A stretch of DNA of 16,590 bases from Dictyocoela muelleri (GCA_016256075.1 SDVU01000251.1:1-16590), one strand, 5' to 3'; numbered from the stretch's first letter, positions 1-8,658 are shown. Program-made: numbers and translations. The notes: generated from the sequence alone by a model not told the origin.

Positions 1-92
1 TCATTATTTATTAAAGAGTGACGTCAGCGGGATTCGAACCACGATACTTAAATTTTAAATTCAAGAGTGTTAACCACTGAGCAATCTAGCTC
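1..92 (-). repeat. tRNA-derived SINE-like repeat, copy 1 (reverse)
   Basis: Read on the minus strand, this segment carries a pol III A-box-like stretch (TTGCTCAGTGGTTAA, at about 70-84) and a B box (GGTTCGAATCC, at 30-40), the internal promoter boxes of a tRNA gene. It ends in GCTGACGTCACTC and then TTTAATAAATAATGA, shared with the other copies at 12130-12178 and 16438-16527. The acceptor, D and T arms do not pair well, so I do not call a working tRNA. A tRNA-derived repeat head (SINE-like) fits better. The copy runs off the left edge of the window. Confidence 0.7.
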
Positions 93-94
93 AT

Positions 95-265
95 GCCTCT
101 GAGTCATTGATAAAACGAAGATCGCACATACAGCTGGGCTTTCGGGTATGTTAGGAAGAGTCGTTTCATTTAAAGACCTAGAACAAAAGGTCATAGACCA
201 CGGTAGGAGACAAGTCTCCGGGTTGGCAGCTATGGATGTTGTCAACATGTAATATTATAATAATG
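95..265 (+). pseudogene. Fragment resembling pogo/Jerky-type transposase N-terminus
   Basis: An open stretch from about 102 to the stop at 249-251 reads VIDKTKIAHTAG, LSGMLGRVVSF, then DLEQKVIDHGRRQ and GLAAMDVVNM. The order (a GLSG-LGR turn, then a ...LEQ-hydrophobic-VDH helix, then a GL..MDV..M helix) resembles the psq/CENP-B-type helix-turn-helix of pogo and Jerky-like DDE_1 transposases, where LGRK...LE..LV and GLT..DV..LA are usual. Only about 50 residues exist: there is no start region, DDE core or terminal repeat, so it is a truncated remnant. A diverged copy lies at 12385-12545 in the same orientation. Family assignment is by motif shape only. The coding frame is clear, the identity is not. 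Confidence 0.4.
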
Positions 266-304
266 GATTTAAGTTAATTTTCTGTTCCCTATTTAATTTA
301 TTTA

Positions 305-433
305 CAGGGTATTTCAATTAGTATGAGCCCTCATTTCAATTAAAGAGAGCCCTCATTTCAATTAAAGAGAGCCCTCATTTCAATTAGTGAGAGTCCTCAT
401 TTCAATTAATGAGAGCCCTCATTCCAATTAATG
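305..433 (+). repeat. Left terminal array: tandem ~21-bp units
   Basis: After the terminal CAGGGTATTTCAATTAG come about five tandem copies of a unit of 21-22 bp (GAGAGCCCTCATTTCAATTA), diverging slightly toward the interior. The array is the inverted counterpart of 1575-1710, so the element's inverted repeats are iterated. Such units would be natural transposase-binding sites. That role is inferred, not visible. Confidence 0.9.
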
Positions 434-536
434 CTAAACTTAATTTTAAAATTTAAAATAATTAAAATTTGTTAAACTGCTCAAACTCACGTTTTAAAAT
501 AAAAATAAATGCATTAAAACTTTTCACTTCAAAATT

Positions 537-1542
537 TTAAATAAAAGGATTTCCGGATATAGCAATGTCTATCCTACGTCTCATATTTCGGTATACACCT
601 TCAGAAACAGATACTTCAAATTTTGAGATTGCAATTTCTATGCATAATTTGAAATCTTCGAAAGTATTTTTAGGCGATTCCGGATTGTTAAAATGAGATT
701 TTATGCAGAAAAAACTTCTTCTATAGGATTTAATTGTGGTGTATACGCGGGCAAATATTTTAAATTATATCTTTTTATCGAACAAATTTCTTTAACATTA
801 TTACTATAGTGAAATTTTGCATTATCTATCAATATTGTACTTCTATTAGTTTCTTGGTAGATATCAATTAAATTATTATTTAAAAAATCGCTAAGTATTG
901 CTGAGTTAATAGCCCATTGATAAATATAATAGGCGAGTATGCCGTTATTAGATATTATGCAGAGTAAAGAAATACCCTCCCTTCTGTTTCCTCTTAAATG
1001 TTTTACTGCCTTGGTATTAATGGCAGAATATCCATATTTGGAATTCGTATGCCGATTAAATCCACATTCATCGAGATAAATTAATTGCCTTACCTTTATA
1101 ATTTCAATACTTTGTGCGTATATCTGCCTTATTTCAATAAGTTGCGGTGTGTTCCGTTCAATTGGAATAATCGAAAGACGTTTGCGGGAATAGTTTATCT
1201 TCTTTATACTTCTACAAATTGATAATTTGATGTTTCTAAGTTAATTAAATTTAAATTTTTTTTAATTTCGGCTATATTTATCTCATTTTTATTATCTATT
1301 ATGGTTAATATAATTGGGGCAATTTCGTGGATTATACTTGATCACTTTCTTCTTTTAATTTTAGGTTGGAAGTTTTCCACAAAATTTTCATTTTCACTTA
1401 TACATTTTGATATTCTTTTTACCGTTGAATATGACACAGAGAGACTTATAGCTATATTTTTTAAACTAATGTTTTCTTTTATTTTCGTTTCAATTGATTT
1501 TACGAGGTGTTTTGTTATTTTAACTTTCTGTTTTCGCGGCAT
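537..1542 (-). pseudogene. Tc1/mariner (DDE_3) transposase, frameshifted
   Basis: The N-terminal 66 residues (1542-1342) hold a basic start (MPRKQKVKITK) and a helix-turn-helix (NISLKNIAISLSVSYSTVKR), the DNA-binding part of IS630/Tc1-type transposases. The catalytic domain is open in another frame from about 1220 to 698. It shows LIYLDECGFN (first Asp, codon 1070-1072), ILIDNAKFH (second Asp, 824-826) and NPIEEVF (Glu, 719-721), so the spacing is DD34E. The last part returns in a third frame and ends FEVSVSEGVYRNMRRR...GNPFI at a stop at 537-539. About 335 codons in all, normal for the family. There is at least one shift between the DNA-binding and catalytic parts, plus stops at about 1338-1340 and in the 1200-1220 region, and another shift at about 700 just after the catalytic Glu. 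All three catalytic residues survive. Confidence 0.85.
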
Positions 1543-1574
1543 TGTTGTGTGTATTTTATTTTAAATTTAAAATA

Positions 1575-1710
1575 AGGCTCATATTATGTGAAATTCGAAT
1601 TCTCATTATTTGAAATGTGGGCTCTCACTAATTGAAATGAGGGCTCTCACTAATTGAAATGAGGGCTCTCACTAATTAAAATGAGGGCTTGCTCTAATTG
1701 AAATATCCTG
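1575..1710 (-). repeat. Right terminal array: tandem ~21-bp units
   Basis: Four clear units of GGGCTCTCACTAATTGAAAT type, with a degenerate inner one near 1575-1600, form the inverted partner of 305-433. The outermost part, CTAATTGAAATATCCTG, matches the left terminus. The unit next to the end contains GCTTGCTC, where the left side has a slightly different spacer, so the two arrays have drifted or been converted independently. Confidence 0.85.
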
Positions 1711-2384
1711 GAATATTGGATAAATTATCTTAATTTTTAATCATTTATGAAATTTCTTTCATTTTCCTAGATCAATAATTAAATTAAATCTAAATTAAAA
1801 AATCTCATAATGATTATAAATTATATTAATAAATGAAATAATTAATTTAAATAAATTTAATCAGGAACTGTAAAATTTATTTCAATCAATTAGTAAAAGA
1901 TAAAATGTAGGTAGTAAAAAAAATTCTCAAATCAAAAAAAATATATATAAAAAACATTTTAAATTTTTATTTGAGTTATCAATATATTTTTTATTCATAA
2001 TTTTAAGCTTTTTAAATTTTACCCCAATTACACAGATAATTTTTACAATTTTTTCATAATTTATTAAGGAACCCTAATTTTATACGCAAACCATTCAAAA
2101 AAAACGTGATATTTTACAAATTTTGATATTTTTAAAATACATCATCTGAAGATAACTTGACAAATGGAATTCTCATATAAAATTAAACATATATGCTTAT
2201 TTTCTATTTTCATTTTCATTTTTACTTCAGTTTTATTAGGATACTTTAATTACATAGAACCTCGATTTTATACAACACTTTTTGTTCTTGTTGTTCATGT
2301 TATCGCTAAATCAATTTTTCACAATATTTTTATAACTTAATGCGAAAAAATTTGACAGAATCTATAAATACATTATTTGATATT
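1711..2384. other. AT-rich spacer without recognisable features
   Basis: About 670 bp of poly-A/poly-T-rich sequence with short frames only. I see no coding bias, repeat family or RNA gene. It separates the mariner-type element from the MITE. Confidence 0.6.
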
Positions 2385-2687
2385 TAGTCCCCAAATGACC
2401 CAGAATTAGACCACAAAGGGTAAGAAAAAAATAAAATAAATATGTTTTTGAAATGATCTCGACGTGATATTAGCAGAAATAGAGTCTTTAAATTGTTTTT
2501 TTCGTTCTTAAAAAGGAAATATACACTCAAAAAATCTTCGTTTTTTTGTCGTTTAAATTTCATTTTAAGAACGAAAAAAAATTTACAGGCTCTATTTCCG
2601 TTAATATAACGTCGAGATCATTCTAAAAACATATTTTTTTTTATTTTTTATTACTCTTTGTGGTCATTTCTGGGTCAGTTAAGGTTA
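2385..2687. mobile_element. Palindromic MITE, copy A1
   Basis: Two arms of about 120 bp are near-perfect inverted copies. The left reads AAATGACCCAGAATTAGACC...GAAATGATCTCGACGTGATATTAGC, and the complement of the right reads CTGACCCAGAAATGACC...GAATGATCTCGACGTTATATTAAC. Both arms run inward to TTTTTTTCGTTCTTAAAA around a short centre near 2520-2560. There is no coding capacity. A second diverged copy lies at 8378-8658, which shows a mobile non-autonomous family rather than a chance palindrome. The outer limits are good to a few bases; no target duplication could be fixed. The parent transposon is not identified. Confidence 0.85.
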
Positions 2688-2715
2688 AAAATAGTTTTAC
2701 GGCATAACTATTTTT
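2687..2715. other. Small inverted repeat
   Basis: AAAAATAGTT and AACTATTTTT (10 bp each) surround a 9-base loop. In AT-rich DNA this could arise by chance; no function is proposed. Confidence 0.3.
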
Positions 2716-2764
2716 AATTTTTATTCATGTAAAAGCCTATAAAAAATATAATTATAATGATACA

Positions 2765-2963
2765 TGTTAGGAAACTGTGCCAACATAGTTAATAATTGAT
2801 ATATAGATACCATTTGCAATAAAATTTATCGAAATATTAATTTAATTATTTATATCCATAAATAAAATTGTAAATGACATAATACCCATGTCATTCAAGA
2901 ATAAAAAAAATTATAAAAATACTTTTAGATGAGGCAATTACTCTGATGAATCAGACCGTGACA
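2765..2963 (+). repeat. 5' LTR of the gypsy fossil
   Basis: 199 bp, TGTTAGG...GTGACA, with the TG/CA ends typical of LTRs. It matches 8031-8233 along its length, including GTGCCAACATA, CCATAAATAAAATTGTAAATG and CCCATGTCAT. The ATACA duplication precedes it directly. Confidence 0.92.
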
Positions 2964-2964
2964 T

Positions 2965-2979
2965 TGGCGTCAGCAGCAG
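2965..2979 (+). promoter_or_regulatory. Primer-binding site of the gypsy fossil
   Basis: TGGCGTCAGCAGCAG starts two bases after the 5' LTR. PBS sequences start TGG because they pair with the CCA end of a tRNA. The complement, CTGCTGCTGACGCCA, would be the 3' end of the primer. Its last ten bases, GCTGACGCCA, are identical to the 3' end of the tRNA-derived repeat copy at 12150-12162. Confidence 0.7.
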
Positions 2980-3485
2980 ATATTAATCTAAGGAAAGTTT
3001 AGTAGACAAAATTGATATGCTTGTAAGGAACAACTTTGCTGTGATAAACATCTATAAGGGCGAGGGGAAGCAAGAAAAAAGTAGATATCTACAATCGAGG
3101 AATTTACAGAAGATGTAAGTTCTACAAGAATGTACCACCTTGCAAAAGAATCTGTAGAAGTACTATGCACAATTGGTTCAATGATTTAAGGAGAAAAATT
3201 TACAAACTCAGAAGGATTACTAATATTTTTCAAACAACAATTTCATAAAGAGGACGAAAATAAAGATCTGAATGCATGAAAATTGGTCGACCTTGGCAGC
3301 GAGACATTGCAGATTTTTCGTATAAGTTGTAAAGCGCGTGTAAAGACATAACATTGAGGCCTGCGAAAGTTAAAAATCAATATAAAAAATGGATATGCAG
3401 ATCTACTTTTGATAAAATTTCACTATGTGAAACTTGGCTGGACATTTTTGAATGTTTTAGAAATGAAAATATAGTAAATAACGAC
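2980..3485 (+). pseudogene. Gag-position region of the gypsy fossil
   Basis: This stretch sits between the PBS and the inserted Merlin-type element, where gag belongs. Short Lys-rich frames are visible, one at 3354-3485, but I recognise no capsid or zinc-knuckle motif. It is called by position only and is strongly decayed. Confidence 0.45.
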
Positions 3486-3493
3486 AAAAAATT

Positions 3494-3801
3494 GGTTCTA
3501 CAACGGGTTGTGCTACCTGAAAGAATTGAGGATGGGTAGAGAAAGTATATTAAAATAACAATAAAAAAATCTGTAAAGAAGTTTCTTGGGCTAGTTTATT
3601 GTATCATTATCATATTACTATTTGGAGTTTTTTTTTGCGTATCAATAAAGACTAAAAATAGTAATATGATGAGAATACAAAAAACTAGCCCAGTAAACTT
3701 TTTTACCAGATTATTTTATTGTTATTTTTATATAATTCCTCTACTCTACTCAATTCTTTTAGGTGGCACAACCCGGGACGGCGGTCATCTTTTAATAAAA
3801 G
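3494..3801 (+). repeat. Left long inverted repeat of the Merlin element
   Basis: Within it, about 3500-3775 folds back on itself: GGGTTGTGCTACCTGAAAG at its outer edge pairs with CTTTTAGGTGGCACAACCC near 3758-3777, with further pairing inward (TCATATTACTATTT with AAATAGTAATATGA). The inner extension GTCATCTTTTAATAAAAG is shared, inverted, with the right repeat. Confidence 0.8.
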
Positions 3802-3959
3802 AAATAAATTATAAAAAAATAATAAAAATAATAAAAAAAATGTTTAATATTCAGGATAATCTCTAACAAATTTGAGATTTTTTTTTTAATTTTTATAATT
3901 TCACAAAAAATAAAAACATGAAATGATCACGTAATATTTTCAAACTTATGACATAGCTG
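3802..3959. other. AT-rich spacer inside the Merlin element
   Basis: Poly-A/T-rich bases between the left inverted repeat and the 3' end of the transposase remnant; nothing recognised. Confidence 0.5.
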
Positions 3960-4660
3960 TAGTGTTTAATTTTTTTAAATGCATCCATAAATTTTCAATC
4001 ATTTGTGTGTCTGCACTTTTTTAATTATCAATGAAGTTATATTTATGGCAGACACTATCTCCGAACTTATTTGGAATTGTATTGTATGCTGGCTATTGAT
4101 CTGATATAACATAGGTTTTATCACAAATTTCTCGAAATATCCTCGGTAATAATGTCGATTTTCCCTGTTCTCTACCCGTTCGCCATAAAAGTACCCGGTT
4201 TCATATTCAATGACACTAAAAATCCATTTAGCGATACCTGGGTTACTGTGTTCATATTTATGTCTTCCCCGGAACATTTCATCAATTTGAACTCCATTTA
4301 AACTCCCACCTAATTTTCTTTTATTCAATTTAACAAAATTCGAAATTTTGTTCTAACTAGCGAAATGATTTTTTTGTACATTTCGTCTATGCTAGTATTT
4401 TACATTACATAATTAGCGTAAAATGATTTTTGTTGAAAAAATAGAATGCAAACTTCAAAAATACAAATGGATATATTTTTGATAATGCGGGTGAGTAATT
4501 CGATAGAATGCTATTTCTTTTCTACATCTGCAACATATACATATGTATCCTAAAGAAGATTTTTTTTATTTATCATATTCATATCGGTCTTACAAATTCG
4601 ACATGATTTAGTGATGTTATGGCACCCAATACCTTAAAAAAATCGATTATATTTTTATTA
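3960..4660 (-). pseudogene. ISXO2/Merlin-type transposase, frameshifted
   Basis: Reading down the minus strand: a zinc-binding start (GCHNITKSCRICKTDMN near 4580-4630, then YICICCRCRKEIAFYRIT near 4500-4545), a helical stretch (TSIDEMYKKIISLVRTKFRI), then the best-preserved part from 4328, KLGGSLNGVQIDEMFRGRHK, with the first catalytic Asp in IDE. AKWIFSVIEYETGYFYGE follows, the ISXO2 W-FG-IER-TG strand. The second Asp (TYVISDQ), the conserved His segment (VCHKYNFI) and the Glu motif (MIENLWMHLKK) appear in another frame near 3970-4110. The frame changes at least twice, there are in-frame stops after ISDQ and after NFIDN, and one precedes the KLGGS part. All three acidic residues are still visible, but the gene is broken. 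Confidence 0.82.
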
Positions 4661-4724
4661 CTATTGATTTAAGAAAATAATTCATGATCCTTTGATCTAT
4701 TCATTCTCTTGAACATAGGTGTAT

Positions 4725-5035
4725 TTTTTTTATTAAGAGATGACTGTGCGACTCGGTTGTGCCACCTGTAAGAATTGAGGAGAGATAGATAAAGTTATTG
4801 AAATAAAAATTAGATAATCTAATAAAGAAGCTTCCTGGGATATTTATAAATATAAATAAATATATCTACAGTAATTGGATTTTTTGAAATGCAAAAAGTG
4901 TAACTGCTGTAGAAATATTTATTTATATTTTAAACTACCCAGGAACCATCTTTACTAGATTATTTTATTTTCATTTCAATATACTTTATCTATCTCTCCT
5001 CAATTCTTTCAGGTGGCACAACCCGTTATTGAACC
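4725..5035 (-). repeat. Right long inverted repeat of the Merlin element
   Basis: The inverted counterpart of 3494-3801. Segment 4757-5023 is again a foldback: GGTTGTGCCACCTGTAAG at 4757 pairs with CTTTCAGGTGGCACAACC near 5007-5023, and the arms share AATTGAGGAGAGATAGATAA. Its loop region differs in sequence from that of the left repeat but is also palindromic. Confidence 0.8.
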
Positions 5036-5153
5036 AAAAAATTGTAAAAATCAATTCTATAAAAAAAATAAATATAATATAAAATTTATATAATAAATTT
5101 AATGCCAATTATTAAGAAAAACCAATAAATCTTTTGATGATAAGAATAATGCC

Positions 5154-5531
5154 ATGATCCTGGTGTGTAGTGAATTATCAGACAGCAATAACTATGAAGT
5201 TAAAGTTAAAGGCAAACATTCTTATGATGCCCTGTTTGATACCGGTGCTAATGCATCCTTTATTCCCATAGATGTTATGAAAAAAGAGAACTTATTTTTT
5301 AAAGTTAAATCTACTACGATAGAACAGGCAGTTGGGTGCTTCGTAACAGAAGGTAATACTTTATGTAAAGTAAAAAACGTTAATAATATTTTCAATTTAG
5401 AATTTAAAGTAGTGAAAAATCTAGGACGAGAAATAATTTTTTGCACGGATGCAATCAATAAATTGAAATTAAAAGAAAGAAAGTTTGCATATACAGTAAA
5501 ATATAATACACATGATGAAGCTAATATATGA
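5154..5531 (+). pseudogene. Gypsy fossil: aspartic protease domain
   Basis: An open stretch of about 125 residues holds ALFDTGANASFIP near residues 26-38, the D-T-G active-site loop of retropepsins, followed by the FKVVKNLGREIIFCTDAI strand that usually closes the fold. It lies directly upstream of RT, as in gypsy pol. It is the best preserved open piece of the element. It is part of a broken polyprotein. Confidence 0.85.
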
Positions 5532-5639
5532 GATAAATCTAAAAATCTTGAAAATTTAGACATCTGCGATAACACCACGAAAAAATATTCGACAATACAA
5601 TTGGTTTGTTGAGTGATTTTAGTGAATTATTTAGTGGCG

Positions 5640-6395
5640 ATGGAAATGTCGATATATTAGATTTCGAACATTGTATAGAATTAATAGATAATCACAAATC
5701 GATAAAATGCCCTCTCTATCGTAAAAGTAAATAAGGTGAATATGTTATTTCTTAAACGGTTGATGAATTTTTTAAAAAAGGTATAATTTCTGAATCAAGT
5801 AGTAAATATGTTTCACCTGTAGTTTTGGTAAAGAAAAAAGATGGTAATATAAGATTCTGCATAGATTATCGCCAATTAAATAAAATAAATATCAAAAAGA
5901 AATATCCTATAAAGATAATTGAAGATGCTATAAATGAGATTGGGGAATCAAATATATTCACTACTTTGGATCTAAAATCGTGTTTCATCAAACAAGAATT
6001 AAAAATATTGATAAACATAAAACTGCTTTTCTCACTAAAAAAGGTGTTTATGAATGGAACATTTTGTTTTTCGGTCTCATCAATGACACTTTTACATTTA
6101 AAAGAGAAATGAATAGGTTTGTGAAAATTTCTTATATAAATTTATTATCGTATATTTAGATGATATAATTATTTTTTTCAACTACACCCGAACAACATTT
6201 TAAACATCTACAATTAATCTTTGAAAAAATAAAAAAAATGGATTTAAATTAAATCTAGAAAAGTGTCACATAATGAAATCGATAGTAAAATTTTTGGGAT
6301 ATGACATTATGCAACCAAATTCAGATACCTTTAGATTAGAAAGAAAAATTAGAAAACTGGAAAATTCCTAAAACAAATAAAAGATATCCGACAAT
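5640..6395 (+). pseudogene. Gypsy fossil: reverse transcriptase domain
   Basis: Diagnostic RT pieces appear in order: VVLVKKKDGNIRFCIDYRQL (finger region, about 5818-5877), FTTLDLKS (motif A with its Asp, about 5957-5980), then YLDDIII (motif C with the Asp pair, about 6151-6171), and the KCHIMKS...FLGY thumb region near 6260-6302. The sequence is of Ty3/gypsy type. The domain is broken at several points. Confidence 0.88.
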
Positions 6396-6398
6396 TTA

Positions 6399-6830
6399 TT
6401 GGGGTTCGCACATATTTTGAGAACTTTGTTTCTAAATTTTCCAAAAATTCTTCCAATATACATATCATTAAAGAGTAATGCTGTGGAAGAAAGTGTATAT
6501 CTTAGTATTAACAATATAAAGACAGACATTTCTAATTCGCTTATTTTAAAAAAAAATCCACATTCTCATAACACACTTAAAATGTATACCCACGCTTCAA
6601 ATTTCGCCCTCGGCGCGGTAATTACGCAAGAATATGATGGTATCGATAACTCTATTTTCTTTTATAGTCGAAAATTGACACATCCTGAAATCAATTATAC
6701 ATCTACTGAAAAGGAATGTTTGGCGATTGTATCGGCGATAAAAATTGGAGACACTATCTTGCAAATAAATTCTATTTAAAAACAGATCCTCAGTCATTAG
6801 TATGGTGGTCGAAAAAAAAGACATTTTATA
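6399..6830 (+). pseudogene. Gypsy fossil: RNase H domain
   Basis: TMYTHASNFALGAVITQ-type sequence (MYTHASNFALGAVITQEYD near 6581-6637) corresponds to the TDAS..G.GAVL motif of gypsy RNase H, with His in place of the usual Asp in this copy. FYSRKLTHPEINYTSTEKEC (about 6659-6718) is the conserved S..L...E.NYS..EKE motif. It directly follows RT. Fossil, not functional. Confidence 0.85.
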
Positions 6831-6959
6831 AAGATTAATATGGTAGAATTTGTTTCTTCATGAATTCGATTATAAAATAAATTATATTAAAGGCAAAAAA
6901 GCATTTTGACAGATGCCGATCAAGATATGCATTCCAATCATCTGATATTCAAACAAGAT

Positions 6960-7990
6960 AATATAAAGAATAATATAAGAAAACAATTATAGGAAAAGCA
7001 CACGAATATTGTGGACAAGAATGCAAAAAAGTTACATATATCTGTTTGATCAATGAATATTACCAGAAAAATATTTTACCAATGTAAGCGGTCATATTAT
7101 TTATTGTTTAACGTATATTCAATGTAGAAAATATCGAATAATATTCAAAAATTTTAGAATAAATTTAAAACCTCCATTTAATAAAGTTCAAGTCGACACC
7201 ATAGGACTTTTTCGAAAACGTATAATAACAATAAATTTATTTTAGTTTTCGTAGATTTGTCTACAAGGTGGGTAGAGGCAAGAGCAGTAAAAATTAAAAC
7301 TGCCGAAGCAGCTGCTAAATTTTTAGTTTATGATATAATATTAGGGCACGATCCGCCGGAATATATTATTTTAGATCAAGATAGAAAATTTTCTGAGTCG
7401 ATAATGACTAATATTTTCAAAATTTTTAATTTAAAAAAATCATATGTATCATTATATAACCTTAAATCTAATGGCTGAGTAGAACGCCTTAATCAAACAT
7501 TAATTTGCAAATTATCAAAATACTGTAAAAACAAATGAAAAGAATGGATGAATTTCTTCCATACGCGATTTATGGGGTAAAAATTTCTCATCGAACTAGT
7601 TCTGAAAATTCACCCTTTGAATTACTATACGGATATAAACCTAATATGGGTTATTTAGAAGAATAAAATGTTGTTAATTATAGTTGTGTTTGAACGAATG
7701 ACCTAATGTTTGATGGACTCTCATATACCCGCAAACCTTATTAAATGATGAAGTTTGTTTAAGAGAAAAAGAAATTATGAAGTCGAATGTGGTCGTGAAG
7801 TGGATGATTTAGAAATTGGACAAATTGTATTGAGACGAATACCTTGTGCTTTAAGAGAGAATAAATTAGATGTGCATTGGGAAGGCCTTTATAATGTCGT
7901 GGCTAAAGTATATAAAGGTAATTAGAAAATTTCGTACTCAGAAGAAAATTTATTTTCAGTAAATAGAAAGGACTTGCAGCTTTTGTATAA
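6960..7990 (+). pseudogene. Gypsy fossil: integrase domain
   Basis: The catalytic core is recognisable: KVQVDT-like start near 7185-7200, FVDLSTRWVEARAVK (about 7249-7290), AAAKFLVYDIILGHDPPEYI and LDQDRKF (7371-7391), then VERLNQTL (7479-7502). The upstream zinc-binding part is poorly kept. The C-terminal part near 7790-7990 holds IGQIVLRR- and DVHWEGLYNVVAKV-like pieces, typical of the end of gypsy integrase. Broken at several points. Confidence 0.82.
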
Positions 7991-8013
7991 TTAACTGATA
8001 AGTTGTATACTCC

Positions 8014-8030
8014 GAGGGGGGAGAAGAGTA
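8014..8030 (+). promoter_or_regulatory. Polypurine tract of the gypsy fossil
   Basis: GAGGGGGGAGAAGAGTA abuts the 3' LTR directly. It is the priming site for plus-strand synthesis in LTR elements and stands out as a G-rich run in AT-rich surroundings. Confidence 0.85.
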
Positions 8031-8233
8031 TGTTAGGCAACTGTGCCAACATACTTAATAATTGTTATGTGGATACCATTTGCAATTTAATTTATTAAAA
8101 GATTAATTTAATTAATCATTTTTATCCATAAATAAAATTGTAAATGACATACCCATGTCATACAAGAATAATAAAAAGAATTATAAAAATACTTTTAAAT
8201 CAGGCCATGACTCTGATGAGTCAGACCGAGACA
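8031..8233 (+). repeat. 3' LTR of the gypsy fossil
   Basis: 203 bp, TGTTAGG...GAGACA, partner of 2765-2963, followed directly by the ATACA target duplication (8234-8238). Confidence 0.92.
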
Positions 8234-8238
8234 ATACA

Positions 8239-8377
8239 TAATGAAATTTTGATATTAATACTAATAAAAGACGCTGAACACTATTTCTACAATGATATGA
8301 TATCTCATGGAATATTCAAGGTCTTCAAAATTTGTTAAAAATAAACTTAAAAGGTGGTATTCTATTGATTTTTATAT
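8239..8377. other. Spacer between the gypsy fossil and the second MITE
   Basis: About 140 bp of flank beyond the 3' LTR. A short open frame (KDAEHYFYNDMISHGIFKVF, from about 8271) passes through it, but I recognise nothing. Confidence 0.4.
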
Positions 8378-8658
8378 TTATTTACCCTAATATACACCAA
8401 TAAGATACTCAAAAAAATGATAAAAAATTTTTTTTGAAAAGATATCGTCGTGATTATGGCGAAAATTTAATTTTATAAGAAGAAAATATATTTATTTTTA
8501 TTAAAAGGTTTTTTTCCAAAATAGAAAAAAAAATATATAGTTTATTCCTTAAAGACCCGATTTCCCCTAATATCACGTCGGGATCATTTCAAAAACAGTT
8601 TACTTATCATTTTATGATTACCTTTTTGTGTCTAATTCTGGATCATTTAGAGACTCGG
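8378..8658. mobile_element. Palindromic MITE, copy A2
   Basis: A diverged copy of the family at 2385-2687. The complement of its right arm, AAATGATCCAGAATTAGAC...GAAATGATCCCGACGTGATATTAG, matches the left arm of copy A1 closely. Its own left arm (ACCCTAATATACACC...ATATCGTCGTGATTATGGC) is more worn. No coding capacity. Confidence 0.78.

Larger units (their letters stand above)
305..1710 (-). mobile_element. Tc1/mariner (IS630 superfamily) DNA transposon, decayed
   Basis: The ends are inverted: CAGGGTATTTCAATTAG at 305-321 and, on the other strand, CAGGATATTTCAATTAG ending at 1710. The left end is preceded by TA (303-304), the expected target dinucleotide; the right flank reads GA, so the duplication has decayed or the boundary is off by a base or two. 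The total of about 1.4 kb and the single DD34E transposase on the minus strand fit an IS630-Tc1-mariner element. The unusual part is that the terminal repeats are arrays of about 21-bp units (see separate entries). The transposase is interrupted, so this copy is not autonomous. Confidence 0.85.
3494..5035 (-). mobile_element. Merlin (ISXO2-like) DNA transposon inserted in the gypsy fossil
   Basis: The element is 1542 bp, bordered by a perfect 8-bp direct repeat AAAAAATT (3486-3493 and 5036-5043); 8-9 bp is the usual Merlin duplication. The ends are inverted: GGTTCTACAACGGGTTGTGC and, from the right, GGTTCAATAACGGGTTGTGC. The inverted repeats are about 300 bp each and each is itself a near-palindrome. 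An ISXO2-type transposase remnant lies in between on the minus strand. The perfect target duplication suggests a younger insertion than its host retroelement. Confidence 0.85.
2760..8238 (+). mobile_element. Ty3/gypsy LTR retrotransposon fossil
   Basis: Two direct LTRs (2765-2963, 8031-8233) begin TGTTAGG and end GACA. They are bordered by the 5-bp direct duplication ATACA (2760-2764 and 8234-8238). Inside, in order, are a primer-binding site, a gag-position region, protease, reverse transcriptase, RNase H, integrase and a polypurine tract. RT before integrase is the Ty3/gypsy (Metaviridae) order; I see no envelope gene. The two LTRs differ by roughly twenty substitutions and a few short indels over 200 bp, about a tenth, so the insertion is old. 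The coding regions are broken at many places (well over ten), besides the Merlin-type element inserted at 3494-5035. Confidence 0.92.

Noticed and set aside
305-433. CRISPR-like array of 21-bp repeats
   Set aside because: There are no unique spacers, the units are directly tandem, and an inverted array closes the same transposon at 1575-1710.
1301-1564. Plus-strand hydrophobic frame that could be read as a membrane protein
   Set aside because: It mirrors the Lys- and Ile-rich start of the mariner transposase on the minus strand; the hydrophobicity is a by-product of AT-rich antisense.
3666-3866. Short open plus-strand frame across a foldback
   Set aside because: It lies wholly within the self-complementary repeat of the Merlin element and its AT-rich inner edge. 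No protein feature seen.
3494-5035. Two independent MITE insertions at 3504-3775 and 4757-5023
   Set aside because: The similarity extends beyond both foldbacks (GTCATCT..TTAATAAAA inside, GGTTC..AACGGG outside), and one 8-bp duplication embraces the pair, so they are better read as the two ends of one element.
5222-5578. Minus-strand open frame of about 118 codons
   Set aside because: Antisense of the protease domain, whose DTGA loop is on the plus strand.
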